Source: UMGS1840 sp045661305 | GTDB taxonomy: Bacteria > Bacillota > Clostridia > UMGS1840 | DNA: 64,000 bases | Reading direction: 5' to 3' | Assembly: GCA_045661305.1 (NCBI GenBank) | Contig: JAZRFJ010000009.1 | Location: forward strand, 36,290 to 100,289 | Shown: positions 1-7,886 of the stretch, piece after piece | How positions within the stretch are numbered: position 1 is the first letter of the stretch | Layout of the letters: each line of letters starts with the position of its first letter | The notes under the pieces: model-generated | Seen by the model: only the letters and a program-made list of their open reading frames with translations | What the model was told of the DNA's origin: nothing | Database searches by the model: none | Made by a program: the position numbers and the translations under genes

Positions 1-120
1 AAGAAAACGACCTGTACCTTCATTCCCTGAAAAAATATAACAGTGATTAATTTTATTTGTTTCTACTGCATTTATAAGAAGTGATTTAGCACTGCTTTGC
101 TCTTTTACTTTTTCATACAT
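1..120 (-). CDS. holB: DNA polymerase III delta' subunit, N-terminal fragment
   Basis: This is the first 40 codons of a gene that leaves the window on the left. The reading begins MYEKVKEQ and reaches NHCYIFSGNEGTGR, the layout of the N-terminus of clamp-loader AAA+ subunits, where a conserved N-x-x-x-H-x-Y-x-F-x-G leads into the P-loop. The P-loop is SGNEGTGR (residues 31-38), with Arg in place of the usual Lys, which fits a delta' subunit that need not hydrolyse ATP. DnaX normally carries an extra RP-containing lead-in that is missing here, so HolB is preferred. The start codon lies inside the 3' end of the upstream pseudouridine synthase gene (16-bp overlap), suggesting translational coupling. 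Only the N-terminus is visible, so the call is moderate. Confidence 0.7.
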   Translation of the reverse strand, partial: MYEKVKEQSSAKSLLINAVETNKINHCYIFSGNEGTGRFL

Positions 121-827
121 ATACCCTTAACCTCATCTTCGGTCATTTCTCTGTATTCACCTGATTTTAAATTTTCGTCAAGACAAACATTTCCGATAGA
201 AACCCTTTTTAAATAGGTAACTGTTCTTCCTAATGTTTCAAACATTCTTTTAACCTGATGGTATTTACCCTCTGTAATAGTTAAGAAACAGGAATTTTCA
301 TTTAAAATTTCAAGCATTGCACTTTTGCATATCTCTTCTTTTCCCATATCATTTAAAATAATTCCGTCTTTGAAAATTTGGATAAATTTTTCTTCTAAAC
401 TACCGTCAAGACAAACATAGTATTTTTTTTCAACATGATTTTTCGGTCCTGTAACGAGGTGAGCAAGCGGTCCGTCAGTTGTTAAAAACAAAAAGCCTTC
501 GGTGTCTTTATCAAGTCTTCCAGCAGGGAAAATTTTTGCTTTTGGTAAATCATCAGAAAGTAAATCTAAAACAGTTTTTTGATATCTGTCTTCTGTTGCA
601 CTTAAATAACCTGACGGCTTATTCATCATAATATAATAATTTTCTTTATGTGTAAGCTTTTCGTTATTTAAGATAACTTCATCGCACATCGTATCAACTT
701 TAAAAGCACCGTCGGAAATAGTTTTTCCGTTTACTTTTACTAAAGATTTTCTTATAAGCGCGGTTGCGTCTTTTCTTGAATATGTGCTTGAATCACACAA
801 AAATTTATCTAAACGGATTTTAGCCAT
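105..827 (-). CDS. 16S rRNA pseudouridine synthase, RsuA/RluB/E/F family
   Basis: This enzyme isomerises a specific uridine in rRNA to pseudouridine. The 240-residue protein has an N-terminal S4 RNA-binding domain (about residues 1-60, beginning MAKIRLDKFL). The catalytic domain follows, with GRLDKDTEGFLFLT at about residues 102-115; the Asp of RLDKDT is the nucleophile of the family. Near the C-terminus is the family motif around HQVKRMFETLGRTV. Length and S4 domain fit the RsuA group, which modifies 16S position 516, but RluB/E/F-type specificity cannot be excluded. It is the third gene of an apparent coaX-panT-rsuA-holB operon, with a 7-bp gap from the upstream gene. Confidence 0.9.
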   Translation of the reverse strand: MAKIRLDKFLCDSSTYSRKDATALIRKSLVKVNGKTISDGAFKVDTMCDEVILNNEKLTHKENYYIMMNKPSGYLSATEDRYQKTVLDLLSDDLPKAKIFPAGRLDKDTEGFLFLTTDGPLAHLVTGPKNHVEKKYYVCLDGSLEEKFIQIFKDGIILNDMGKEEICKSAMLEILNENSCFLTITEGKYHQVKRMFETLGRTVTYLKRVSIGNVCLDENLKSGEYREMTEDEVKGICMKK

Positions 828-834
828 TTCTTCC

Positions 835-1413
835 TCATTTCTTATCTCTTGCAGAAAGTATTCTTACTATAACAGGACTTAAAACAATATTAAAAATAAG
901 CTCAAAAATAAAGTTTAAGCCAACAAGTCCCACAATCATATATTCTCCTACATTCTCACCAAAACCATTTCCTAATGCCCAGGATGAAACAGTAGGCATA
1001 AAGAATAAAAGACATCCGATAAGGAAAATTCCTGTATTTACAACAGGACAAACGATAGCTGAGAAAATAGTTGCAAGATATTTATTTTTCTTTTTGAAAA
1101 CATCAAAAACTATTCCCGCACAAAGTCCGCATAAAATTCCTTTTAATAAAACGGTGACGATTGTTCCTGGCACATTTACAGTTAAAAACGCAGCAGCATC
1201 TCCGCTTATTAAAACAACAGCTCCAAAAACAAAACCAAGCCATGCAGCAACCTTTTTACCGCAGCTTGCAGCACCGATAACAATCGGAATAAGAACAAGT
1301 GAAACTGAGAACATTCCAAGCTTTATGAATGAGCCCATAAACTGTAATATTATAACAAGTGCTGTGAGTATAGCACCAAGTACCATTGATTTTGTTGATA
1401 ATTTAGTATTCAT
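835..1413 (-). CDS. panT: ECF transporter S component, probable pantothenate transporter PanT
   Basis: This is the integral-membrane substrate-binding subunit of an energy-coupling-factor vitamin transporter; it needs the shared EcfA/A'/T module, which is not in this window. The 192 residues form about six hydrophobic segments (around residues 10-30, 33-50, 53-78, 84-103, 112-136 and 155-185). The length and short basic tail are typical of S components. The gene lies 2 bp downstream of coaX, the first enzyme acting on pantothenate, which points to pantothenate as substrate. Fold and family are read from the sequence. Substrate is inferred from context; another vitamin is possible. Confidence 0.75.
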   Translation of the reverse strand: MNTKLSTKSMVLGAILTALVIILQFMGSFIKLGMFSVSLVLIPIVIGAASCGKKVAAWLGFVFGAVVLISGDAAAFLTVNVPGTIVTVLLKGILCGLCAGIVFDVFKKKNKYLATIFSAIVCPVVNTGIFLIGCLLFFMPTVSSWALGNGFGENVGEYMIVGLVGLNFIFELIFNIVLSPVIVRILSARDKK

Positions 1414-1415
1414 TT

Positions 1416-2210
1416 TTATTTCCTTTCTTTTCTGTTATTTTCCCAGATTACATATAAGCCTGTAAGAAGTAAATCTTTTTCGTAATGGATTTCGTGCTTG
1501 CAGTAGGGAACAATATATTTTGAATGTCCGCCTGTTGCAACAATAGTTATTTCTTCTTTTTTTATGCCTTTTTGTGAAAGCTCAGATAAAAATCTGTCAA
1601 GCATTCCGTCAAGCATACAGGCATTACCGTATATAATTCCTGACTTCATACAATCTGTTGTATTGGTTTCGATTGTATTTTTGGGGTTGTCTAAGCTTAT
1701 TCCCTGTAAAAGTGCAGTATTATTTGTAAGTGCGTTTAAAGATACAGTTACACCCGGCATAATTGCACAGCCGATAAAATTATTATCATTATCAGTTACA
1801 CTTATCGTCGTTGCAGTTCCCATATCTATAACTATAACTGCAGTTTTATAAAGAAATCTCGCTGCAACATTGTCTACCACAAGGTCGCACCCTAATTGAG
1901 ATGGATTGTTTGTGTTTATTTTAAGTCCTGTTTTTACTCCCGGACCAACGAAAAGCGGTTCAATACCAATAGCTTTTTTTACAGCTTCAAAAAAAGCTCC
2001 GTTAAGCTGGGGAACAACACTTGAAATAATACATCCCTCAAAATTTTCTTTTTCCATACGGTACAATGTGAGAATTTCAAGAAAAGAAATTGCAAGCTGG
2101 TCTTCGGTTTGTCGCCTGTCGGTCGACATCCTTGATACAAAATGCACATTTTTGTTATCGACAGCTCCGATTACAATATTGGAGTTACCGATATCGATTG
2201 CAAGAATCAT
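1416..2210 (-). CDS. coaX: type III pantothenate kinase
   Basis: CoaX phosphorylates pantothenate to 4'-phosphopantothenate, the first step of coenzyme A synthesis. The protein has 264 residues, a usual length. The N-terminal phosphate-binding motif is DIGNSN (residues 5-10). GPGVKTGLKI lies in the pantothenate-binding region, then GCDLVVDNVAA, and DMGTATT is the second ASKHA phosphate motif. The family is dimeric, needs a monovalent cation and is not feedback-inhibited by CoA, unlike CoaA. A ribosome binding site AAGGGAG lies 10 nt before the ATG. It heads a minus-strand group with panT, an rRNA pseudouridine synthase and holB. Confidence 0.93.
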   Translation of the reverse strand: MILAIDIGNSNIVIGAVDNKNVHFVSRMSTDRRQTEDQLAISFLEILTLYRMEKENFEGCIISSVVPQLNGAFFEAVKKAIGIEPLFVGPGVKTGLKINTNNPSQLGCDLVVDNVAARFLYKTAVIVIDMGTATTISVTDNDNNFIGCAIMPGVTVSLNALTNNTALLQGISLDNPKNTIETNTTDCMKSGIIYGNACMLDGMLDRFLSELSQKGIKKEEITIVATGGHSKYIVPYCKHEIHYEKDLLLTGLYVIWENNRKERK

Positions 2211-2272
2211 TTTTTAGTTTCTCCCTTCGTTTTTGCTCTTTTTTAAAAAGATACAATTACTATATGAATTTT

Positions 2273-3535
2273 TTATATGTCTTTTTTTACTCTTAATGTT
2301 CTTTTCATTTTATCTTGTCTTCTCTTCTTTTTCTTTCTTTCAGAATCTATAATGTAGTATGCACAAAGTGCAATAAAAAGAAGAATAAGTACAAGAATTA
2401 TAGTAAATATAGTTTTAATAATATTATAGAATGTTATTTTTTTAACTGCAGTACCGTTAAGTGTAAGGTCGGTTATTTTTTCATTCTCAAAAGAAATATC
2501 AACTGTTGCGTTATATGAAGACGCCTTTTTATAGCCTTTTTCGATGTTTGGTGTATAGGTAAGATTCTGAACTGTTGCATCTATCGGTACAGTAATCATT
2601 ACAGCTTCAGGAAGTGAAAAATTAACTTCTCCTGTTTTTCCCAATAACCCTTTTAATTTGGCATTAGGTAAATGAATACGAACATCTTCGGGTGAAATGG
2701 TTATTGTATGATAATTATTAAAAGCAAAGTCAAGAAGCTTTTTAATATCATTTTGTCTTTCTTCTTCACCCTCGCAGTTCATCGACACACAAATTACATT
2801 GAAACCGTTTTTCCCCGCGGTTGCTACTGCAGTATATTTTCCTTCATCAGTATATCCGTAAAGTCCGCTTGTAACTCCCTCATAGCTTGAGAGAAGATTA
2901 CATTTAGATACTAAAGTTCTTTCATACAAAACTTTAGTGTTCATCGGAAGGACATAGCTTTTTGCACCTGCGATTTCCATAAATACAGGCTCACCTGAAG
3001 CGTAATTCATAATAAGTGCAAGGTCTTCTGCAGTTGTATAATTTTCTTTGTTATGAATTCCTGTTACATTTGAGAAGTGAGTGTTTGTTGCACCAAGCTC
3101 TGCAGCTTTTTCGTTCATCTTTTTAACAAGTGCATCTGTACTTCCAAAAATTTTTGTCGCTGCTGAAACACAGCAGTCGTTATACGATTGAAGAAGCATA
3201 CCGTAAAGAAGTTCTCTTATTGTCAAAACCTCTCCTGGAACAAGACCTAAATTGTTAGTATTTGAAACAGTATCAATAACTGACTGTTCAATAGTAACAA
3301 GCTCGTCTAGATTCCCGTTTTCAATAATTACGAGTGCTGCCATTATTTTTGTAAGTCCGGCAGGGTATTGTACCTTCTGCGGATTTTTTGAATATATTGC
3401 CTGACCTGAGCTTGCGTCAATAAGCACAACAGATTCTGACGAAACGCTAAAATCTGCTTTAGGTGCAGCATATGCACTCTGGCAAACAATCAAAATAAAT
3501 ATTAAGATAAAGCTAAGAAAGTTTCTGAATTTCAT
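2273..3535 (-). CDS. DacA-like (peptidase S11) protein with degenerate active site
   Basis: The fold is that of a D-alanyl-D-alanine carboxypeptidase (penicillin-binding protein 5 type). There is a signal peptide (residues 1-24), an S11 domain starting near SESVVLIDASSG, a C-terminal beta domain, a membrane anchor near residues 375-400 and a very basic tail. The usual S-x-x-K reads GLTK (G60, K63), so the acyl-enzyme serine is missing. The K-T-G motif reads LYG (in SGLYGYTDEG). The SxN motif survives as SYN. The protein therefore probably cannot form an acyl-enzyme and may bind peptidoglycan or act structurally. The start at 3535 is chosen over an upstream ATG at 3571 because the promoter places transcription start near 3570 and AAAGGA precedes 3535. 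No frame disruption is seen. Confidence 0.82.
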   Translation of the reverse strand: MKFRNFLSFILIFILIVCQSAYAAPKADFSVSSESVVLIDASSGQAIYSKNPQKVQYPAGLTKIMAALVIIENGNLDELVTIEQSVIDTVSNTNNLGLVPGEVLTIRELLYGMLLQSYNDCCVSAATKIFGSTDALVKKMNEKAAELGATNTHFSNVTGIHNKENYTTAEDLALIMNYASGEPVFMEIAGAKSYVLPMNTKVLYERTLVSKCNLLSSYEGVTSGLYGYTDEGKYTAVATAGKNGFNVICVSMNCEGEEERQNDIKKLLDFAFNNYHTITISPEDVRIHLPNAKLKGLLGKTGEVNFSLPEAVMITVPIDATVQNLTYTPNIEKGYKKASSYNATVDISFENEKITDLTLNGTAVKKITFYNIIKTIFTIILVLILLFIALCAYYIIDSERKKKKRRQDKMKRTLRVKKDI

Positions 3536-3576
3536 ATAACATTTTTCCTTTCGGTAAAAAAATTTTTCCACTTTTT

Positions 3577-3605
3577 ATTATACATTATTATTTATAATTT
3601 TGCAA
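3577..3605 (-). promoter_or_regulatory. sigma-A-type promoter of the DacA-like gene
   Basis: On the minus strand, -35 TTGCAA (3605-3600) and -10 TATAAT (3582-3577) are separated by 17 bp. The predicted start of transcription is near 3570, about 35 nt upstream of the chosen ATG. Confidence 0.65.
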
Positions 3606-3637
3606 GGAATTTTTGAAAATTTACTGATTATTCCTCA

Positions 3638-5020
3638 TTATTTGTACGAAAAAAGCGGTTTATTTGGATTTTTTTTAATGAAATCTTCTTTTAAAAGTGA
3701 AAGAAATGTATTTTCTTCCTTTAAAGAAAGAGCTTTATAAAACTTATAGAATTTTTCAAAAAGCTTTGGATGTGAAAGCGGTGGCTCGTTTTCAAGGAGC
3801 TTTCCGAAAGTTTCAAATATGTAAAACGGTGTTACATCATTTTTTTCAAACAAAAAGGGGAGTGCAAGCGGGAAAAATCCTTTGTTTGAAAGCTCTTCAA
3901 GTCCGTTTTCGGCATATTTTAGACGAATTATGTCATATACTGTGAGCCATTTTGTTTCTATAACCTGATACGGAGGATATGGTGAATATTTCATTTCAAA
4001 TTCTTCTTTTTGTTTTTCTATTTGCGTTCCGCCAAGAACTTTTAAAAAACCAAGCTGAAGCATATCGGGCATAAGAGAATAAACCTTGTTAAAGCCTTTT
4101 ATAAAGCTTTCCAAATCTTCATAGGGAAGCCCTGCAATAAGGTCAATATGTATGTGGATATTCCCGTTTTCCAAAAGCTTTTTCATATTTGAAAAAATAA
4201 GCTCGGTATCGTTTTTACGGTTTATTGCAGATAAAGTTTTTTCATTAAGCGATTGAAGTCCAGCCTCAAACTGTATAAGACCTTTGGGAGCTTTTTTTAG
4301 AATTTCAAAGCTTTCTTCATTAAAAAGCTCAGGCTTTATTTCAAAGTGAAAGCCTGTTTCATCTGCATTGTCTATAATAAATTTAAAAATTTCATTTGCG
4401 TCTTTTCTTAAATTAAATGTCCTGTCAATAAACTTAACCTTTTTTACTTTGTTTTTTATAAAAAACATAAGTTCTTTTTTTACAGTTTCAAGAGGCTTAT
4501 ATTTTAACTCTCTTTCAAGTGATGAAATGCAATAACTGCATCTGTACGGACAGCCTCGTGAGCTTTCGTAATAAAAGGTTTTTCCCGGTAAAATGGGGGC
4601 AGAGTAGCAAAACGGAGAAGAGGAAAAAGAAAACTCGATTTCTTTATTTGTGATATACTTATAAAACTGTGCTTCGCCCTCACCTGAAATTACTTTATCT
4701 GCATTTTCATATTTTTTACCGCTGTAGCCTGCTTCAGGACCTCCGTAAACTATTTTTGTTTCGGGAAGAGCAAGCTTTATATCTGCACTTAATCTTTCTA
4801 CAAGCCCTATATTCCAGATATATGTTGAAAAACCGATTATATCAGGTTTTTTCTTTATAATATCATAAAAAGTATGCTCATAAGAATCATTAATGGTGTA
4901 TTCCGCTATATCGCAAGCTACACCATTTTCTTCTAAGAAAGCTTTTATTGAATAAATTGCGAGTGATATATGCGAATACCGTGCATTTATTCCTACTAAA
5001 AGTATTTTTTTGTTTTCCAT
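3638..5020 (-). CDS. B12-binding-domain radical SAM protein, DUF4080 type
   Basis: The 460-residue protein has an N-terminal cobalamin-binding-like Rossmann domain (about residues 1-130, with a conserved GGPEAGYSG turn). A radical SAM domain follows, whose cluster motif CPYRCSYC (about residues 156-163) holds the CxxxCxxC cysteines. A C-terminal region matches the DUF4080 family as I remember it. Family members are putative anaerobic methyl or radical transferases with unknown substrates. The classical B12-binding DxHxxG is not obvious in the N-domain, so cobalamin binding is uncertain. It is the last gene of the murD/M42 operon, 11 bp after the degenerate M42 gene. Neighbours hint at peptide or cell-wall chemistry but do not prove it. 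Confidence 0.8.
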   Translation of the reverse strand: MENKKILLVGINARYSHISLAIYSIKAFLEENGVACDIAEYTINDSYEHTFYDIIKKKPDIIGFSTYIWNIGLVERLSADIKLALPETKIVYGGPEAGYSGKKYENADKVISGEGEAQFYKYITNKEIEFSFSSSPFCYSAPILPGKTFYYESSRGCPYRCSYCISSLERELKYKPLETVKKELMFFIKNKVKKVKFIDRTFNLRKDANEIFKFIIDNADETGFHFEIKPELFNEESFEILKKAPKGLIQFEAGLQSLNEKTLSAINRKNDTELIFSNMKKLLENGNIHIHIDLIAGLPYEDLESFIKGFNKVYSLMPDMLQLGFLKVLGGTQIEKQKEEFEMKYSPYPPYQVIETKWLTVYDIIRLKYAENGLEELSNKGFFPLALPFLFEKNDVTPFYIFETFGKLLENEPPLSHPKLFEKFYKFYKALSLKEENTFLSLLKEDFIKKNPNKPLFSYK

Positions 5021-5031
5021 TTTTTTTGAAA

Positions 5032-5880
5032 TTATCCCTTTATAAATTTTATTGTTTCAGTTATCGTTTCTTTTTTAATTTTAAAAATTCCGTTTCCGAT
5101 ATTTTCTTTTTTAAGTGCAATTCCGCAGACATTGTTAATGCCAGATGATAGAAAATACTGTGAAGCAAAGGAAATATCTTTATCTGTTACAAATGAATCA
5201 AGCTCTGTTTTAAAATCAGAAATAAAGGAGCCTTCCTTTTTTATAAATGAGAGATTTTCTTTTACATCTTCGGAAAAACACAAAAAGTAAGCTTCATCGC
5301 AATTTAAGTTTTTTCCAAGTGCAAATACACCTTTTTTTTCTTCTCTTATAAATGCAAAAATAACTTTTTTATTATAATAATCTTTTATACATTCTAAGAA
5401 AATGTTTTTTAAAACAATGTGAGGAGCATTTGTAAAAACAGCATCACCGATATTTTCCCAAAAAATCTTTTCAGATAAAATATCTCCGCATTTTATATAT
5501 TTTGAAGCTGTTTTTTCATTGTCATAGCCAAAATCACACTCAAGCTTTTTACTTTTACTATCAGCTTTTATATATCCGCATTTTCCACTGAGTGTAACAG
5601 CTTTTTTTCCGTTATATTCATCGCAGTAGCCTTTTAAGGAGGAAACAACAGCTTTTCCGTCATCTTTTATTTCATTTACCATAAAGGAATTATCAGAAAC
5701 TGAAAAACAAAATAAAACTGTTTTTGTTGTATCTTCTTTTGAATTTGGGTTTTTTACAGCAATAAGATTGTCAAAGCTGTCATAATATATTAAATCTGAG
5801 AATTGAGAAATTTCCTTTTCAATTTCTTCTAAGTATGGTTTCTCAAAGCCATAAGCGGAAAAACAAGAATTTTTTGCCAT
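5032..5880 (-). CDS. degenerate M42-family peptidase paralogue, probably catalytically inactive
   Basis: I recognise this 282-residue protein only by comparison with the two M42 genes just upstream. Residues 5-44 parallel the N-terminal catalytic-domain helix and the GNI strand. Residues 173-190 (VIFAFIREEKKGVFALGK) parallel the TREELGVIGAK region. The REE pair is kept (179-181). The metal-binding His-x-Asp is replaced by CFSVSD (58-63), the A-L-D-D-R-A-G bridge by TNAPHI (150-155), the E/D-V-T ligand by CFSEDV, and the terminal YxH is absent. It is about 50 residues shorter than its neighbours. The gap to the neighbouring M42 gene is 1 bp, and the frame is open throughout. A non-catalytic subunit of a hetero-oligomeric M42 particle is the leading guess. 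Confidence 0.7.
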   Translation of the reverse strand: MAKNSCFSAYGFEKPYLEEIEKEISQFSDLIYYDSFDNLIAVKNPNSKEDTTKTVLFCFSVSDNSFMVNEIKDDGKAVVSSLKGYCDEYNGKKAVTLSGKCGYIKADSKSKKLECDFGYDNEKTASKYIKCGDILSEKIFWENIGDAVFTNAPHIVLKNIFLECIKDYYNKKVIFAFIREEKKGVFALGKNLNCDEAYFLCFSEDVKENLSFIKKEGSFISDFKTELDSFVTDKDISFASQYFLSSGINNVCGIALKKENIGNGIFKIKKETITETIKFIKG

Positions 5881-5881
5881 T

Positions 5882-6883
5882 TTATTTACTGTTCCTTTCT
5901 TCTAATATCTTTTGACATAAGTTTTGCATTTCAAAATAGTCATCTTTTGAAATAACTGTTACAGGTGAATGTATATATCTTCCCGGTAATGATAAAACTG
6001 TTGTGGGAATACCGCCACCAAAATAAGCGATTGCATTCGCATCGTTACCGCCTGCAAGAGTAAGCTTTTTCTGGATTTTAATTTTGTTTTTCTTTGCAAT
6101 TTTTATTAGTTCTTCATTAAAATTTTTGTCTGATACGCTTCCTCTATCCATAACGCTTATTGCAACACCGTTTCCAAGAACAGTTGTTTTTTCTGTAACC
6201 TCAGGCATGTCTGCACAGGTTGTTACCTCAAGTACAAGTGCATTTTTAAGGTTTATATCTTTATTTGATTTTAAGACATTTTTTGCACCTATTACTCCAA
6301 GCTCTTCTCTTGTTGTAAATACTGCTGTAAAGGAATATTTTTTTGAAAGTACAAGTGACAAAAGAATTGATACGCCTGCTCTGTCATCAAGAGCTTTTGC
6401 TTTTATAAGATTATCCCCAAATTCTGTGTACTCACTTATCCAGTATATAGGGTCACCGATTTTTACATATTTTTTGGCATCTTCTTTTGATTTTGCACCA
6501 ATGTCTATAAAAAAGTCATTATAGGAAATAGACTTGTCCTTCGATTTTTTCTTTAAATGAGGAGGAATATTTCCAATCACACCTTTAATTTTATCTTCGC
6601 CTATCATAACAGCATGAGAGGGGAGAATGTTTTCTAAAATTCCGCCAATAGCCTCAAACTTTATCATTCCCTCATCAGTTATCGCCTTAACTCCGAAAGC
6701 AACTTCATCTGTGTGTGCAAAAATTCCTAAATTATCAGGATTATCACCTTGTCTTACAACAATATTTCCGATTTTATCGACAGTATATTCTATATTTTCC
6801 TCGTCAAGCTTTTTTGTAATAAACTCAATCACTTTGTTTTCATAGCCTGATGCACCGCAAAGAGTACAAAGAGTGTTAAGCAT
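5882..6883 (-). CDS. M42 family metallo-aminopeptidase (first intact copy)
   Basis: This is a cytosolic di-metal aminopeptidase or glutamyl-aminopeptidase-like enzyme. M42 members form dodecameric tetrahedral particles that trim peptides. The 333 residues carry the complete site: AHTDE (H57, D59), ALDDRAG (bridging D166), TREELG (E193 general base, E194 ligand), LEVTT (E219) and RYIHSP (H305). The central AP-like dimerisation domain is about residues 65-160. Substrate specificity cannot be read from sequence; the family includes YsdC, FrvX and CelM/PepA-type proteins. It overlaps the upstream M42 gene by 8 bp and is followed 1 bp later by a degenerate paralogue, so all three are likely co-translated. 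Confidence 0.9.
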   Translation of the reverse strand: MLNTLCTLCGASGYENKVIEFITKKLDEENIEYTVDKIGNIVVRQGDNPDNLGIFAHTDEVAFGVKAITDEGMIKFEAIGGILENILPSHAVMIGEDKIKGVIGNIPPHLKKKSKDKSISYNDFFIDIGAKSKEDAKKYVKIGDPIYWISEYTEFGDNLIKAKALDDRAGVSILLSLVLSKKYSFTAVFTTREELGVIGAKNVLKSNKDINLKNALVLEVTTCADMPEVTEKTTVLGNGVAISVMDRGSVSDKNFNEELIKIAKKNKIKIQKKLTLAGGNDANAIAYFGGGIPTTVLSLPGRYIHSPVTVISKDDYFEMQNLCQKILEERNSK

Positions 6884-7886
6884 AGTTTTTGTCCTCCTTT
6901 TTTTGCAATTTTATGGTGTTCCAGTTATATGTGCTTATAAACTTAATAAGACTTTTTATATCTTTTGTATTAATTGTTTCACATGTTGTGTGCATATATT
7001 TAAGAGGGAGCGAAAGCATAATAACGGGGATATTGTTTGTTACAATATTAAACGCATTTGTACCGGGGTGGTCAGGCTCAAATTCCGTGTTATAGCTGAT
7101 TTCATTTTTAATTAAATATTTTTCGATTTCTCGTGTTATTTTGTTATCTAAAATTCCGCCGTAGCATATTGTGAAACCTTCACCTGGGGTGTATGAGGAA
7201 TATTTGGAAAGCCCCTCAAAATATCCGTGTGTAACATCAAGCACAATTGCACAATCAAAATTTTTGTCTTTTAAAAATAAATCTATTCCGTAAAGTCCGC
7301 TTTCTTCTCTAACACTTCCCACAACTGTAACATTTACATCATCACGCATTTTTTTAGCACACATAATTGCACACAAAAGTCCTGCTCTGTTATCAAGTGC
7401 AGATGATGAAATATGGTTGTTTTTTAATTTTAAAAAGTCGGATTTTATCTTTATCGGGTCTCCGATACTTATAAATTCCTCTGCATTTTTCAATCCTGTA
7501 TCAATATAGAGTTTTTCTTTTTCATTATCTTTTTTTAAGTGAGGCGGTGTTGCACCGATAACACCGTAAATTTCTTTTTTGCCAAAAATAGTTACCTCAC
7601 GGCAGTAGAGATTGTCGTAATCAATACCGCCGACCGTATCAAAAAGAATAAAACCGTTTTCTTTTATTTCTTTTACAATAAGACCGATTTCATCAATATG
7701 AGCATCTATTAAAATATTTACAGCGTCTTTTGTTTTTGACTTTTTCAGGGCGAAAATATTTCCGTATATATCTGTTTTTACATCTGAAAAACCGTTATCT
7801 GTAAAAATTTTTTTGAAATACTCTGTGCTTTTCTTTTCAAAGCCTGAAATTGCAGGAATTTTACATAATTCTTCTAATGTTTTCAT
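6876..7886 (-). CDS. M42 family metallo-aminopeptidase (second intact copy)
   Basis: This second intact M42 paralogue has 336 residues. Its metal and catalytic residues are DAHIDE (H63, D65), ALDNRAG (D165), VREESG (E194, E195), LDVTHG (D217) and KYMHTT (H299). It is clearly diverged from its neighbour, so the pair is not a recent duplication. In the archaeal TET system, related M42 paralogues can co-assemble into mixed particles; whether that happens here is unknown. The start codon overlaps the murD stop in a 4-bp ATGA arrangement, so its expression is coupled to murD. Confidence 0.9.
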   Translation of the reverse strand: MKTLEELCKIPAISGFEKKSTEYFKKIFTDNGFSDVKTDIYGNIFALKKSKTKDAVNILIDAHIDEIGLIVKEIKENGFILFDTVGGIDYDNLYCREVTIFGKKEIYGVIGATPPHLKKDNEKEKLYIDTGLKNAEEFISIGDPIKIKSDFLKLKNNHISSSALDNRAGLLCAIMCAKKMRDDVNVTVVGSVREESGLYGIDLFLKDKNFDCAIVLDVTHGYFEGLSKYSSYTPGEGFTICYGGILDNKITREIEKYLIKNEISYNTEFEPDHPGTNAFNIVTNNIPVIMLSLPLKYMHTTCETINTKDIKSLIKFISTYNWNTIKLQKKEDKNYA

